DNA from: Gallaecimonas kandeliae
GTDB lineage: Bacteria > Pseudomonadota > Gammaproteobacteria > Enterobacterales > Gallaecimonadaceae
Reading direction: 5' to 3'
Length of the DNA: 64,000 nucleotides
NCBI RefSeq assembly: GCF_030450055.1
Contig: NZ_CP118480.1
Location: forward strand, 3,657,501 to 3,721,500
Part shown: piece by piece, positions 38,621 to 46,481 of the stretch
Position numbering within the stretch: position 1 is the first letter of the stretch
Layout: the number at the start of each line of letters is the position of its first letter
The notes under the pieces: generated by a model
Told to the model about the DNA's origin: nothing
Databases searched by the model: none
The model's input: only the letters and a program-made list of their open reading frames with translations
Program-made: the position numbers and the translations under genes

Positions 38621-40969
38621 ATGTCCCCCATCAGCCTCGACCAGCTCACCCTCAACATCGCCGCCCTGCACGCCGAACGCCGGCGCCTGGCCCGCCAGGC
38701 CATGACGCCCCAGGCGGCCATGGTGTTCGACCTGGTGCCGGCGCTGTTGCATTGCCAGGACCAAGCCCTGCCCGGCGGCGAGGAGGCGGCACCCCACGGC
38801 ATCCGCAGTGTCGAGGACGAGCCTCTGCGTAAACGCCTGGCCACCCGGCTGGGGGTCAAGGCGGACAGCCCCTCCGACGACAGCATACTGGCCGTCTATT
38901 CCATGGGCTCCACCGGCACCCTGGGCCAGACCCGTTGCTCGGATCTGGACATCTGGGTCTGCCACAGATCCTGCCTCGGCGCCGAAGAGCGCCAGGCCCT
39001 GGCCGCCAAGTGCGACCGCCTCACCGACTGGGGCAAGGGCCAGGGCATGGATCTGACCTTCTTCCTCATAGACCCCGAACAGTTCCGCCAGGGCAACAAA
39101 CAGGGCATGAGCGGCGAGTCCTGCGGCAGCTTCCAGCATTGGCTGTTGCTGGACGAATTCTACCGCAGCGCCATCTGCCTGGCCGGCCAGCTGCCGATCT
39201 GGCTGCTGGTCAGCCCGGACGACAAGACCCCCTACCTGCAGGCCAAGGCCAACCTCTTCGCCAAGGGGGTGGACCCCCACCAGTGGATAGACCTCGGCTC
39301 CCCGGACCCCATACCGGCGGACGAGTTCCTCGGCTCCATGCTCTGGCTGCTCTACAAGGGCATAGAAAATCCCTACAAGGCGCTGCTGAAGCTGACCCTG
39401 ATGTCCGCCTACGCCCGCCAGTACCCGGCGGTGCGGCTGCTGTGCAACGAGTTCCGCCGCGCCCTGCACAGGGGCGAGACCGAGGTCATGGCCCTGGACC
39501 CCTATCTGCTGCTGGAGCAGTACCTGCGTGAGCTGGACCTGGGGCCCGTAGAGCTGGATACGGCCCGCACCTGCCTCTACTTCAAGTGCGGCGGCGACAA
39601 CCTGCTGGAACTGCCCGCCAACCACGCCCAGGCGCTGGCCGACCTGGCCCAGTCCTGGGGCTGGGACCAGGCCAAGCGCGAGCAGCTCCAGGATCACCGC
39701 CACTGGCCCCTGGCGGAGCTGCAGGAATGGCACTTGCGGCTGCGTGAGCAGATGCTGGCCGGCCTGCACGAGGCGCGGGAGCTGTTCCGCCGCACCGGCA
39801 CAGTGTCGCGGCTCTGCCCCATCGAATTGACGGTGCTGAGCCGCAAGCTGGACGCCGCCTTCGCCGAGAAGCCCAACAAGCTGCAGCAGCTGTGCCTGCC
39901 GCCCCGGGTGGAAATGGGCCAGCCGAGCCTGGTGATCCGCAAGGACGGCCAATGGCAGCTGGCCTGCCCCCAGTCCGCCAAGACCCTCTACCAGTGCCAG
40001 GAGCTGCCCGGCCTGTTGGCCTGGTGCCTGCTCAACGGCCTGATCAGCAGCCATACCGAACTCCAGCTGGAAAGCGACAGCCTCAGCCTGGACAGCCTCG
40101 ACAGCCTCTGCCGCAGCATGGCCTGGCTGGGAGAGAAGATCGATCCCGCGCACCAGATCCTGGCCCAGCCGGCCCAGCTGGAGCGGGCCCAGATCATCAT
40201 CAACCTGGAGCAGGACGCCACCCGCGACATCAAGCTCAAACGCGGCCAGGTTCCCAACCCGCTGATGTTCGGCGAGGAAAAAGAGGTACTGGTGGGGGAA
40301 CTGACGCTGGTGGTGCGCAACACCTGGGGGGAATGCACAGTGCAGACCTTCAGGGGCAACCATGCCCTGGCCGAGCTGCTGCTGGCGCTGCTGCCGCTGA
40401 TGCCGGGGGACAGCCTGCAGGCCAAGCGGGTCCATATCCATTGCTTCGCCAGCCAGTTGGGGGAAACCATAGCCCACAAGGTGCTGGACCTTATCGCCGC
40501 CGCCCAGGCCCGCCTCACCCAAGGCCCCTGGACCCTGTGCGTCGGCAACGGCAAGTGGGTGTTCTGGTATCACGCCGGCGAGCTGCACTGGCAGGAAATG
40601 ACCGATCCCTTGGCTTTCTACGCCGCCCTGTCGGCGGCCAAGCTGGAACAGCACAGCCACAGCAAGGACCCGTCAGTGCCGGCCCCCGTCTATGCCCACG
40701 CCCTCTGCGGCCTGGTGCAGTTCTTCTTCATCAACAGGGAAGACGGTTACAGCCTCTACGTGTCCAACGAGCAGAACCAGATCAGCTATTACCACTACCC
40801 GGCCATGGACAAGGCCAACCTGGTGAACCTGATCAGCCGCTTCTACACCCAGAAGGAAAGCCTCTGCCCCAGCGCCACCTTCAACCTGCCCCAGTACTAC
40901 GAACTGGTGGAAAAGGAAGGGCATTGGCAGATGCAGCCTCTGACCACCTCGGCCCTGTCCGAACCCTGA
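38621..40969 (+). CDS. cyaA: Class I adenylate cyclase
   Basis: 782-aa cyclase making cAMP from ATP (E. coli 848). The catalytic nucleotidyltransferase motif GSTGTLGQTRCSDLDIWVC has the two metal-binding Asp residues; FFLIDPEQFRQG, GSFQHWLLLDEFYRS and PIWLLVSPDD also match. The C-terminal regulatory part ends ...QYYELVEKEGHWQ. The ATG at 38621 has no good ribosome-binding site (GACGGTCC), which fits the weak translation typical of cyaA. Regulated by a promoter with a CRP-like site. Confidence 0.97.
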   Translation: MSPISLDQLTLNIAALHAERRRLARQAMTPQAAMVFDLVPALLHCQDQALPGGEEAAPHGIRSVEDEPLRKRLATRLGVKADSPSDDSILAVYSMGSTGTLGQTRCSDLDIWVCHRSCLGAEERQALAAKCDRLTDWGKGQGMDLTFFLIDPEQFRQGNKQGMSGESCGSFQHWLLLDEFYRSAICLAGQLPIWLLVSPDDKTPYLQAKANLFAKGVDPHQWIDLGSPDPIPADEFLGSMLWLLYKGIENPYKALLKLTLMSAYARQYPAVRLLCNEFRRALHRGETEVMALDPYLLLEQYLRELDLGPVELDTARTCLYFKCGGDNLLELPANHAQALADLAQSWGWDQAKREQLQDHRHWPLAELQEWHLRLREQMLAGLHEARELFRRTGTVSRLCPIELTVLSRKLDAAFAEKPNKLQQLCLPPRVEMGQPSLVIRKDGQWQLACPQSAKTLYQCQELPGLLAWCLLNGLISSHTELQLESDSLSLDSLDSLCRSMAWLGEKIDPAHQILAQPAQLERAQIIINLEQDATRDIKLKRGQVPNPLMFGEEKEVLVGELTLVVRNTWGECTVQTFRGNHALAELLLALLPLMPGDSLQAKRVHIHCFASQLGETIAHKVLDLIAAAQARLTQGPWTLCVGNGKWVFWYHAGELHWQEMTDPLAFYAALSAAKLEQHSHSKDPSVPAPVYAHALCGLVQFFFINREDGYSLYVSNEQNQISYYHYPAMDKANLVNLISRFYTQKESLCPSATFNLPQYYELVEKEGHWQMQPLTTSALSEP

Positions 40970-40981
40970 GTTCCCCCAAAG

Positions 40982-41010
40982 AAAAAGGGCTGCCCAACGC
41001 AGCCCTTTTT
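40982..41010. terminator. Terminator between cyaA and cyaY array
   Basis: Stem AAAAAGGGCTGC / GCAGCCCTTTTT with loop CCAAC; A and T runs on both sides make it suitable for both strands. Confidence 0.9.
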
Positions 41011-41020
41011 TCTGCCCGCC

Positions 41021-41590
41021 TTTTAGAGGCTTAACTTCAGATCGGCGCCGGCCTGGCGGCTGACCGCCTCGTCCAGGAAGGCCTTGAGCTCGGCGCCACT
41101 GCGCACGTCGAACCAGAGCCCGTCACGGTAGCCAAAGTGGTGGCCGTTGAAACGGGTGGCCACCCAGACCTGGTGCCAAGGATGCCGGCTGGTGCAGCCG
41201 GCCTGGCACCTTTTAGAGGCTTAGCTTCAGATCGGCGCCGGCCTGGCGGCTGACCGCCTCGTCCAGGAAGGCCTTGAGTTCGGCGCCGCTGCGCACGTCA
41301 AACCAGAGCCCGCCCCGGTAGCCAAAATGGTGGCCGTTGAAACGGGTGGCCACCCAGACCTGGTGCCAAGGATGCCGGCTGGTGCAGCCGGCCTGGCACC
41401 TTTTAGAGGCTTAACTTCAGATCGGCGCCGGCCTGGCGGCTGACCGCCTCGTCCAGGAAGGCCTTGAGCTCGGCACCGCTGCGCACGTCGAACCAGAGCC
41501 CGTCACGGTAGCCAAAATGGTGGCCGTTGAAACGGGTGGCCACCCAAACCTGGTGCCAAGGATGCCGGCTGGTGCAGCCGGCCTGGCACC
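41021..41590 (-). repeat. Three exact 190-bp tandem units: cyaY 3' end plus hairpin spacer
   Basis: Units at 41021-41210, 41211-41400 and 41401-41590 have an identical 190-bp period and run directly into intact cyaY, whose last 156 nt (41591-41746) are the fourth, functional copy. Each unit, read on the - strand, is 50 codons of the cyaY C-terminus (from HQVWVATRF to DLKLSL) with stop, then a 34-nt hairpin spacer. Against intact cyaY, copies differ at 2, 5 and 2 positions; only one change (Asp to Gly in the middle unit) alters the protein. Units lack start codons and are not genes. This fills the 570 nt between the cyaA terminator and cyaY. Confidence 0.97.
41172..41210. repeat. Nested hairpin spacer of the cyaY array (also 41362-41400 and 41552-41590)
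   Basis: Outer stem GGTGCCA / TGGCACC and inner stem GCCGGCT / AGCCGGC around loop GGTGC, with an asymmetric bulge AGGAT opposite C. The spacer is identical in all three units. The end of intact cyaY matches only the first bases (GGTGC on the + strand). Confidence 0.9.
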
Positions 41591-41592
41591 TT

Positions 41593-41922
41593 TTAGAGGC
41601 TTAACTTCAGATCGGCGCCGGCCTGGCGGCTGACCGCCTCGTCCAGGAAGGCCTTGAGCTCGGCGCCGCTGCGCACGTCGAACCAGAGCCCGTCACGGTA
41701 GCCAAAATGGTGGCCGTTGAAACGGGTGGCCACCCAGACCTGGTGCAGGGGCGGCTGCTTGTTGATGATGATCTTGGAATTGTCAGGAAACAGCAGGTCC
41801 AGCTTGCCGCCCAAAGACTCCACTTCGATGTCCAGGCCGCTGTCCTCAGCCACCTTTTCCACGGCGTCTTCTATGGCCAACAACAGGGCGTCGGTCAAAT
41901 CCTCGTACTGGCTGTCGTTCAT
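41593..41922 (-). CDS. cyaY: Iron donor protein CyaY (frataxin)
   Basis: 109-aa bacterial frataxin that binds iron and modulates Fe-S cluster assembly by IscS. The acidic first helix ([21 protein letters not shown]) holds the iron-binding residues; the sheet has [26 protein letters not shown] and the family core [15 protein letters not shown], ending [18 protein letters not shown]. Length is near E. coli CyaY (106). The gene is complete, but its 3' half is duplicated three times downstream. It is divergent from lptM and convergent with cyaA, as in enterobacteria. Confidence 0.97.
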   Translation of the reverse strand: MNDSQYEDLTDALLLAIEDAVEKVAEDSGLDIEVESLGGKLDLLFPDNSKIIINKQPPLHQVWVATRFNGHHFGYRDGLWFDVRSGAELKAFLDEAVSRQAGADLKLSL

Positions 41923-42001
41923 CTCTTACCTTCGGTTTTGCAAAAGCCATGGGTAGTGCGATTATAGGGTCAGAGCCCGATAAATCCGATAGCGATACCA
42001 A

Positions 42002-42124
42002 GTGAGAAAGCGCCTTCTACTCCTGGCCTTGTTTGGCCTGTTGCTGGGTGGTTGTGGCCAGAAAGGCCCCCTTTATACCCCCGACCAACCCCAGAACAAC
42101 CAACCCGGCGAGCAGCAGCCATGA
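42002..42124 (+). CDS. lptM: LPS translocon maturation lipoprotein LptM (YifL)
   Basis: 40-aa lipoprotein starting at GTG 42002. Signal peptide [17 protein letters not shown] is followed by the lipidated Cys18 and GQKGPLYTP, the LptM hallmark (CGQKGPLY). LptM binds the LptDE outer-membrane LPS translocon and helps LptD disulfide maturation. The stop overlaps the lysA ATG (ATGATG). Its place between cyaY and lysA/dapF matches yifL in E. coli. Confidence 0.93.
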   Translation: MRKRLLLLALFGLLLGGCGQKGPLYTPDQPQNNQPGEQQP

Positions 42125-43371
42125 TGCACCGTTACCAGAACCAGCAGCTGATGTTGGAAGATTGCAGCGTCGCCGCCCTGGCGGAGCGCTTCGGCACTCC
42201 TCTCTACCTCTATTCCCAGGTCGCCATTGAGCAGGCCTTCAACGCCTTCGCCGAGCCACTCAAGGGCCGTAAGCACCTGATCTGCTATGCCGTCAAGGCC
42301 AACTCCAACCTGGCGGTGCTGAACCTGCTGGCCCGCCTCGGCGCCGGCTTCGACATCGTCTCAGGCGGCGAACTGGCCAGGGTCATGGCCGCCGGCGGCG
42401 ACCCGGCCAAGGTGGTCTTCTCCGGGGTCGGCAAGACCCGCGCCGAGATGGCCCAGGCCTTGAAGGCCGGCATCCACTGCTTCAACGTCGAGTCCGTCGC
42501 CGAGCTGGACCGCCTCAACGCCGTGGCCGCCGAGCTGGGCCTGGTGGCCCCCGTCTCCATCCGCGTCAACCCGGACGTGGACGCCAAGACCCACCCCTAT
42601 ATCGCCACCGGCCTCAAAGAGAACAAGTTCGGCATCGATATCCGCATGGCCCCCGACGCCTTCCGCAAGGCCGCCAGCCTGCCCCACCTCAAGGTGGTGG
42701 GGGTGGACTGCCACATCGGCTCCCAGCTGACCCAGACCCAGCCCTTCGTTGACGCCATCAAGCGCCTGATCGAGCTGGAGCAGCAGCTCCAGGCCGACGG
42801 CATAGTGCTGTCCCACCTCGACATCGGCGGTGGCCTTGGGGTCAGCTACACCGACGAGCAGCCCCCGACCCCGGCCCAGTACCTGGCACAAGTGCTGCCG
42901 CTGATCCCCGCCAACCTGACCGTGGTGCTGGAGCCCGGTCGCGCCCTGGTGGCCAACGCCGGCCTGCTGGTGGGCCGGGTGGAGATGACCAAGGACAACG
43001 GCTTCAAGCGCTTCGTGATCCTCGACACCGGCATGAACGACCTGATGCGCCCCACCCTCTACCAGGCGGTGATGCCGGTGCTGGCCGTCAAGGAGGCCCA
43101 GAACCAGGGGCCCGTCTCTGACCTGGTGGGCCCTGTCTGCGAGACAGGCGATTGGTTGGCCAAGGACGTCCCCCTGGCCGCCGAGGAAGGTGACCTGGTG
43201 GCCATAGGCGGCGCCGGTGCCTACGGCTTCACCATGAGTTCCCAGTACAACAGCAGGCCCCGCGCCGCCGAGGTGATGGTCAGGGGCGATGAAGCCCTGC
43301 TGATCCGCCAGCGCGAGACGGTGGAGAACCTCTGGGCCGGTGAACAGCTGCTGCCGGAGGCTTCATGCTAG
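42121..43371 (+). CDS. lysA: Diaminopimelate decarboxylase
   Basis: 416-aa PLP enzyme converting meso-diaminopimelate to lysine. PLP Lys is in [27 protein letters not shown] and [14 protein letters not shown] bind phosphate and PLP, and [13 protein letters not shown] supplies the partner-subunit Cys. The ATG at 42121 overlaps the lptM stop; the next ATG at 42124 is equally possible. lysA directly before dapF puts substrate maker and user in order dapF product to lysA. Confidence 0.97.
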   Translation: MMHRYQNQQLMLEDCSVAALAERFGTPLYLYSQVAIEQAFNAFAEPLKGRKHLICYAVKANSNLAVLNLLARLGAGFDIVSGGELARVMAAGGDPAKVVFSGVGKTRAEMAQALKAGIHCFNVESVAELDRLNAVAAELGLVAPVSIRVNPDVDAKTHPYIATGLKENKFGIDIRMAPDAFRKAASLPHLKVVGVDCHIGSQLTQTQPFVDAIKRLIELEQQLQADGIVLSHLDIGGGLGVSYTDEQPPTPAQYLAQVLPLIPANLTVVLEPGRALVANAGLLVGRVEMTKDNGFKRFVILDTGMNDLMRPTLYQAVMPVLAVKEAQNQGPVSDLVGPVCETGDWLAKDVPLAAEEGDLVAIGGAGAYGFTMSSQYNSRPRAAEVMVRGDEALLIRQRETVENLWAGEQLLPEASC

Positions 43372-44195
43372 TTCAGTTCGCCAAGATGCACGGCCTGGGC
43401 AACGACTTCATGGTGGTGGACAACGTCACCCAGAACGTCTTTTTCTCGGCCGAACAGATCCAGAAGCTGGCCGACCGCCACACCGGCATCGGCTTCGACC
43501 AGCTGCTGGTGGTGGAGCCGCCCTACGATCCGGACCTCGACTTCCACTACCGCATCTTCAATGCCGACGGCTCCGAAGTGGAGCAGTGCGGCAACGGCGC
43601 CCGCTGTTTCGCCCGTTTCGTGCGCCTCAAGGGCCTGATCAACCGCAACCGCATCAAGGTCTCCACGGCCAAGGGCAAGCTGACCCTCAACATCGACAAG
43701 GACAACCTGGTCTCGGTCAACATGGGGGTGCCGGTGCTGGAGCCGGCCCAGGTGCCCTTCAGGGCCCAGAAGGAAGAGAAGACCTACATACTGCGGGAAG
43801 GGGAACACACCTTCTTCGCCGGTGTCGTGTCCATGGGTAACCCCCATTGCGTATTGCAGGTGGACAGCACCCAGGACGCCGACGTCGCTCAGATTGGCCC
43901 GCTGCTGGGGGGCTCGGACCGCTTCCCGGAAGGGGTCAACGTCGGCTTCATGGAAGTGGTGAGCCGCGACCATGTCCGGCTGCGGGTCTATGAGCGCGGC
44001 GCCGGCGAAACCCAGGCCTGCGGCAGCGGCGCCTGCGCCGCCGTGGTGGTAGGCCAGCTCCAGGACAAGTTGGGCAAGAAGGTACGGGTGGATCTGCCCG
44101 GCGGCAGCCTCCAGATCAACTGGGCCGGCCCGGGGGAACCCCTCTACATGACGGGCCCGGCCGAACACGTGTACGACGGACAGATACACCTATGA
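43365..44195 (+). CDS. dapF: Diaminopimelate epimerase
   Basis: 276-aa enzyme interconverting LL- and meso-diaminopimelate. The catalytic cysteines lie in [15 protein letters not shown] and [12 protein letters not shown], and [12 protein letters not shown] is at the N-terminus. It overlaps lysA by 7 nt and the next gene by 4 nt. Confidence 0.98.
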   Translation: MLVQFAKMHGLGNDFMVVDNVTQNVFFSAEQIQKLADRHTGIGFDQLLVVEPPYDPDLDFHYRIFNADGSEVEQCGNGARCFARFVRLKGLINRNRIKVSTAKGKLTLNIDKDNLVSVNMGVPVLEPAQVPFRAQKEEKTYILREGEHTFFAGVVSMGNPHCVLQVDSTQDADVAQIGPLLGGSDRFPEGVNVGFMEVVSRDHVRLRVYERGAGETQACGSGACAAVVVGQLQDKLGKKVRVDLPGGSLQINWAGPGEPLYMTGPAEHVYDGQIHL

Positions 44196-44866
44196 GCGAG
44201 AGCAACACCGCCAGCCTGCTGGCCCTGGACGAGGAACTGGTCGCCGAGTACCTGGAGACCAACCCGGACTTCTTCGGGCGCCATCCCGAGCTGCTGGCCA
44301 GGCTGCGCCTGCCCCACGGCGAGAAGGGCTCGGTGTCGCTGCTGGAGCGCCAGTTGGAACTGGCCCGCCACAAGCACCGGGACCTCGAGGAAGAGATCAC
44401 GGCACTGCTGGGGGTGGCCGCCCACAACGAGCAGGTGGCCAAGGCCTGCCATGAGCTGGGCCTCCAGGCCCTGGCCGCCACCAGCCTCGACCAGCTGATC
44501 GCCCTGCTCGGCGAAGGGGTGCGCATCCATCTGGGCATGGACATCAGCCGGCTGGTGCTCTGCGCCCGCTTGGCCGAAACCCAGCAGAAGGCCCTGAGTT
44601 CGGTGTTCGAACGCCTGGCCAAGGGGCCCTATTTCGGCCGCCTCACCGAGGACGAAAAACGGCTGTTGCTGGGCCATGCCCCGGTCAGGGCCGAGTCCCT
44701 GGCGCTGCTGCCCATCCGCCGCCAGGACAAGCTGCTGGGGATCTGGGTTATCGCCTCCCCCGACGCCGGCCATTTCCAGCCGGACATGGACGCCCTCCTG
44801 GTCGGCCAGCTCTGCGACCTGCTGGCCCTGCGCCTGGCGGCCTTGAGCCATGCCGAGCTTCGCTGA
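44192..44866 (+). CDS. yigA: DUF484 family protein (YigA-like)
   Basis: 224-aa cytoplasmic protein. Residues 15-60 ([24 protein letters not shown]) give the DUF484 signature; a helical linker then leads to a GAF-like domain (about 85-220). Function unknown; it lies between dapF and xerC in most gammaproteobacteria. It overlaps dapF by 4 nt and xerC by 17 nt. Confidence 0.92.
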   Translation: MSESNTASLLALDEELVAEYLETNPDFFGRHPELLARLRLPHGEKGSVSLLERQLELARHKHRDLEEEITALLGVAAHNEQVAKACHELGLQALAATSLDQLIALLGEGVRIHLGMDISRLVLCARLAETQQKALSSVFERLAKGPYFGRLTEDEKRLLLGHAPVRAESLALLPIRRQDKLLGIWVIASPDAGHFQPDMDALLVGQLCDLLALRLAALSHAELR

Positions 44867-45740
44867 AGCCCTGCCCCGCTACTACCGCCACCTGGCCAGC
44901 GAGCGCCAGCGCTCGCCCCATACCCTGGCCGGCTACCGCCGCCAGTTGGACGCCCAGGCCGCCTTCTTCCAAGACAGGGGCCAAAGCCGGCTGGAACAGG
45001 TCAAGGAAGGGGAGATCCGCCAGTGGCTGGCCGCCGAGACCCGCCGCGGCCAGTCTCCCCGCTCCCTGGCCCAGGGGCTCTCGGCCCTGCGCGGCCTCTA
45101 CCAGTACCTGCTGCACCTGGGGCTGCTCAGCGACAACCCGGCGGCCAGGGTCAAGCCCCCCAAGCAGCCGAAACGGCTGCCCAAGGCCCTGGATCTCGAT
45201 GAGACCGGCAAGCTCTTCGCCGCCGACAGCAAGGACCCCCTGCTGCTGCGGGACAAGGCCATGCTGGAGCTGCTCTACGGCTGCGGCCTGCGCCTGTCGG
45301 AGCTGGTGGGAGTCGATTGTGGCCAGATCCGCGGCGGCGAGCTGATGGTCACCGGCAAGGGCGGCAAGGACCGCATAGTGCCGGTGGGCCGGGCGGCCCT
45401 GGCCGCCGTCGAGAGATGGCTCAAGGTGCGCGGCCAGTTCGCCAAGGGCGGCGAGCGGGCGCTCTTCATCAGCAACCGCGGCGCCCGGGTGTCGGTACGC
45501 ACTGTGCAACAGCGGCTCGGCCAGTACGCCCAGAAGGCCGGCCTCGACAGCCACCTGCACCCCCACAAGCTGCGCCACAGCTTCGCCACCCACCTGCTGT
45601 CGGCCAGCGGCGACCTGAGGGCCGTACAGGAATTGCTGGGCCACAGCCAACTGGCCACCACCCAGATCTACACTCATCTTGATATGGACCGCTTGGCCAA
45701 GGTCTACGACGCCGCCCACCCGAGAGCGAGACGCAAATGA
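44850..45740 (+). CDS. xerC: Tyrosine recombinase XerC
   Basis: 296-aa recombinase that resolves chromosome dimers at dif with XerD. The catalytic set is complete: Arg in GCGLRLSELVGV, Lys in GKGGKDRIVPVG, HKLRHSFATHLL (HxxR), GHSQLATTQIYTH (His and the nucleophile Tyr). It overlaps both neighbours. The adjacent conserved genes show this is the housekeeping XerC, not a mobile-element integrase. Confidence 0.98.
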   Translation: MPSFAEALPRYYRHLASERQRSPHTLAGYRRQLDAQAAFFQDRGQSRLEQVKEGEIRQWLAAETRRGQSPRSLAQGLSALRGLYQYLLHLGLLSDNPAARVKPPKQPKRLPKALDLDETGKLFAADSKDPLLLRDKAMLELLYGCGLRLSELVGVDCGQIRGGELMVTGKGGKDRIVPVGRAALAAVERWLKVRGQFAKGGERALFISNRGARVSVRTVQQRLGQYAQKAGLDSHLHPHKLRHSFATHLLSASGDLRAVQELLGHSQLATTQIYTHLDMDRLAKVYDAAHPRARRK

Positions 45741-46444
45741 TCCATTACCGCCCCCTGGGCCCCATCGCCGCCATCAGCTTCGATCTGGACGACACGTTGT
45801 ACGACAACAGGCCCGTGATCCAGGCCGCCGAAGACAAGCTCTATGCCTGGCTGGCGGAGAGGGTCAAGCTGCGGGAGGACAGCCGCAGCTACTTCCAGCA
45901 GTGGCGCCAGCGGGTGCTGAAGGAAAAGCCGGCCCTGCGCCACGATGCCACCGCCAGCCGCCACCAGGCGCTGCTGCTGGGGCTCAAGGCCCTGGGGGTG
46001 CCCCAGGCCCAGGTGCTGGCCGACGCCGCCATGGGCCACTTCCTGGCCTGGCGCTCCGAGGGGGACATAGCCCCGGAAGTGCACCAGATGCTGGCCTACC
46101 TGAGCGGCCGTCGGCCGCTGATCGCCATCTCCAACGGCAATGCCGATGTCGAGCGCCTGGGCCTGGGCCAGTATTTCAAGGCGAGCTTCCACGCCGGCGG
46201 CAGCCGCCGCATGAAGCCGGACCCGGACCTCTTCGTCGCCGCAGCCCAGCACCTGAAATTGACCCCCAAGGCCATACTGCACATCGGCGACCACCTGGAC
46301 GACGACATCCAGGGTGCCCTGCTCGCCGGCTACCAGGCCGCCTGGTACAACCCCAAGGGCCACTCCCTGCGCCAGCACCCCAGGGGCCGGCTGCTGCCCC
46401 ATTTCGAGTTTGGCGCCTTGGACTCGCTGCAGCAGTTGCTATAA
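45737..46444 (+). CDS. yigB: HAD-family hydrolase YigB (FMN phosphatase type)
   Basis: 235-aa haloacid dehalogenase-like phosphatase. Motif I SFDLDDTLYDN, motif II AISNGNAD, the Lys in MKPDPDLF and motif IV HIGDHLDDDIQGAL are intact. E. coli YigB dephosphorylates FMN in riboflavin metabolism. It overlaps xerC by 4 nt. Confidence 0.93.
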   Translation: MIHYRPLGPIAAISFDLDDTLYDNRPVIQAAEDKLYAWLAERVKLREDSRSYFQQWRQRVLKEKPALRHDATASRHQALLLGLKALGVPQAQVLADAAMGHFLAWRSEGDIAPEVHQMLAYLSGRRPLIAISNGNADVERLGLGQYFKASFHAGGSRRMKPDPDLFVAAAQHLKLTPKAILHIGDHLDDDIQGALLAGYQAAWYNPKGHSLRQHPRGRLLPHFEFGALDSLQQLL

Positions 46445-46445
46445 T
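46440..46445 (+). promoter_or_regulatory. Candidate -10 box for uvrD
   Basis: Perfect TATAAT at 46440-46445, at the end of yigB, with TTGGAC at 46418-46423 (16-nt spacing) as a weak -35. Confidence 0.45.
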
Positions 46446-46461
46446 GGCCGCCAGGCTCAAC

Positions 46462-46481
46462 CACTGTATAAATTTCCATGA
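46462..46481 (+). promoter_or_regulatory. Possible LexA box at uvrD start
   Basis: The 20 nt beginning CACTGTATAA contain a good left LexA half-site (CTGTATA); the right half matches consensus at about six of ten positions. It covers the uvrD ATG at 46478. uvrD is SOS-controlled in E. coli; this match is weak. Confidence 0.3.

Noticed and set aside
41021-41746. Regular repeat array resembling CRISPR or an integron cassette array
   Set aside because: Units are contiguous 190-bp copies of coding sequence with no variable spacers, no cas genes, and the hairpin lacks the GTTRRRY/AAC core sites of attC.
41938-41968. Promoter for lptM-lysA-dapF (TTGCAA ... TATAGG)
   Set aside because: Spacing of 19 nt and a weak -10; left out as too uncertain, though some promoter must lie in this gap.
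45737-46444. XerC-adjacent genes as part of an integrative element
   Set aside because: The XerC here sits in the universal dapF-DUF484-xerC-yigB-uvrD block with no attachment-site repeats or cargo genes.
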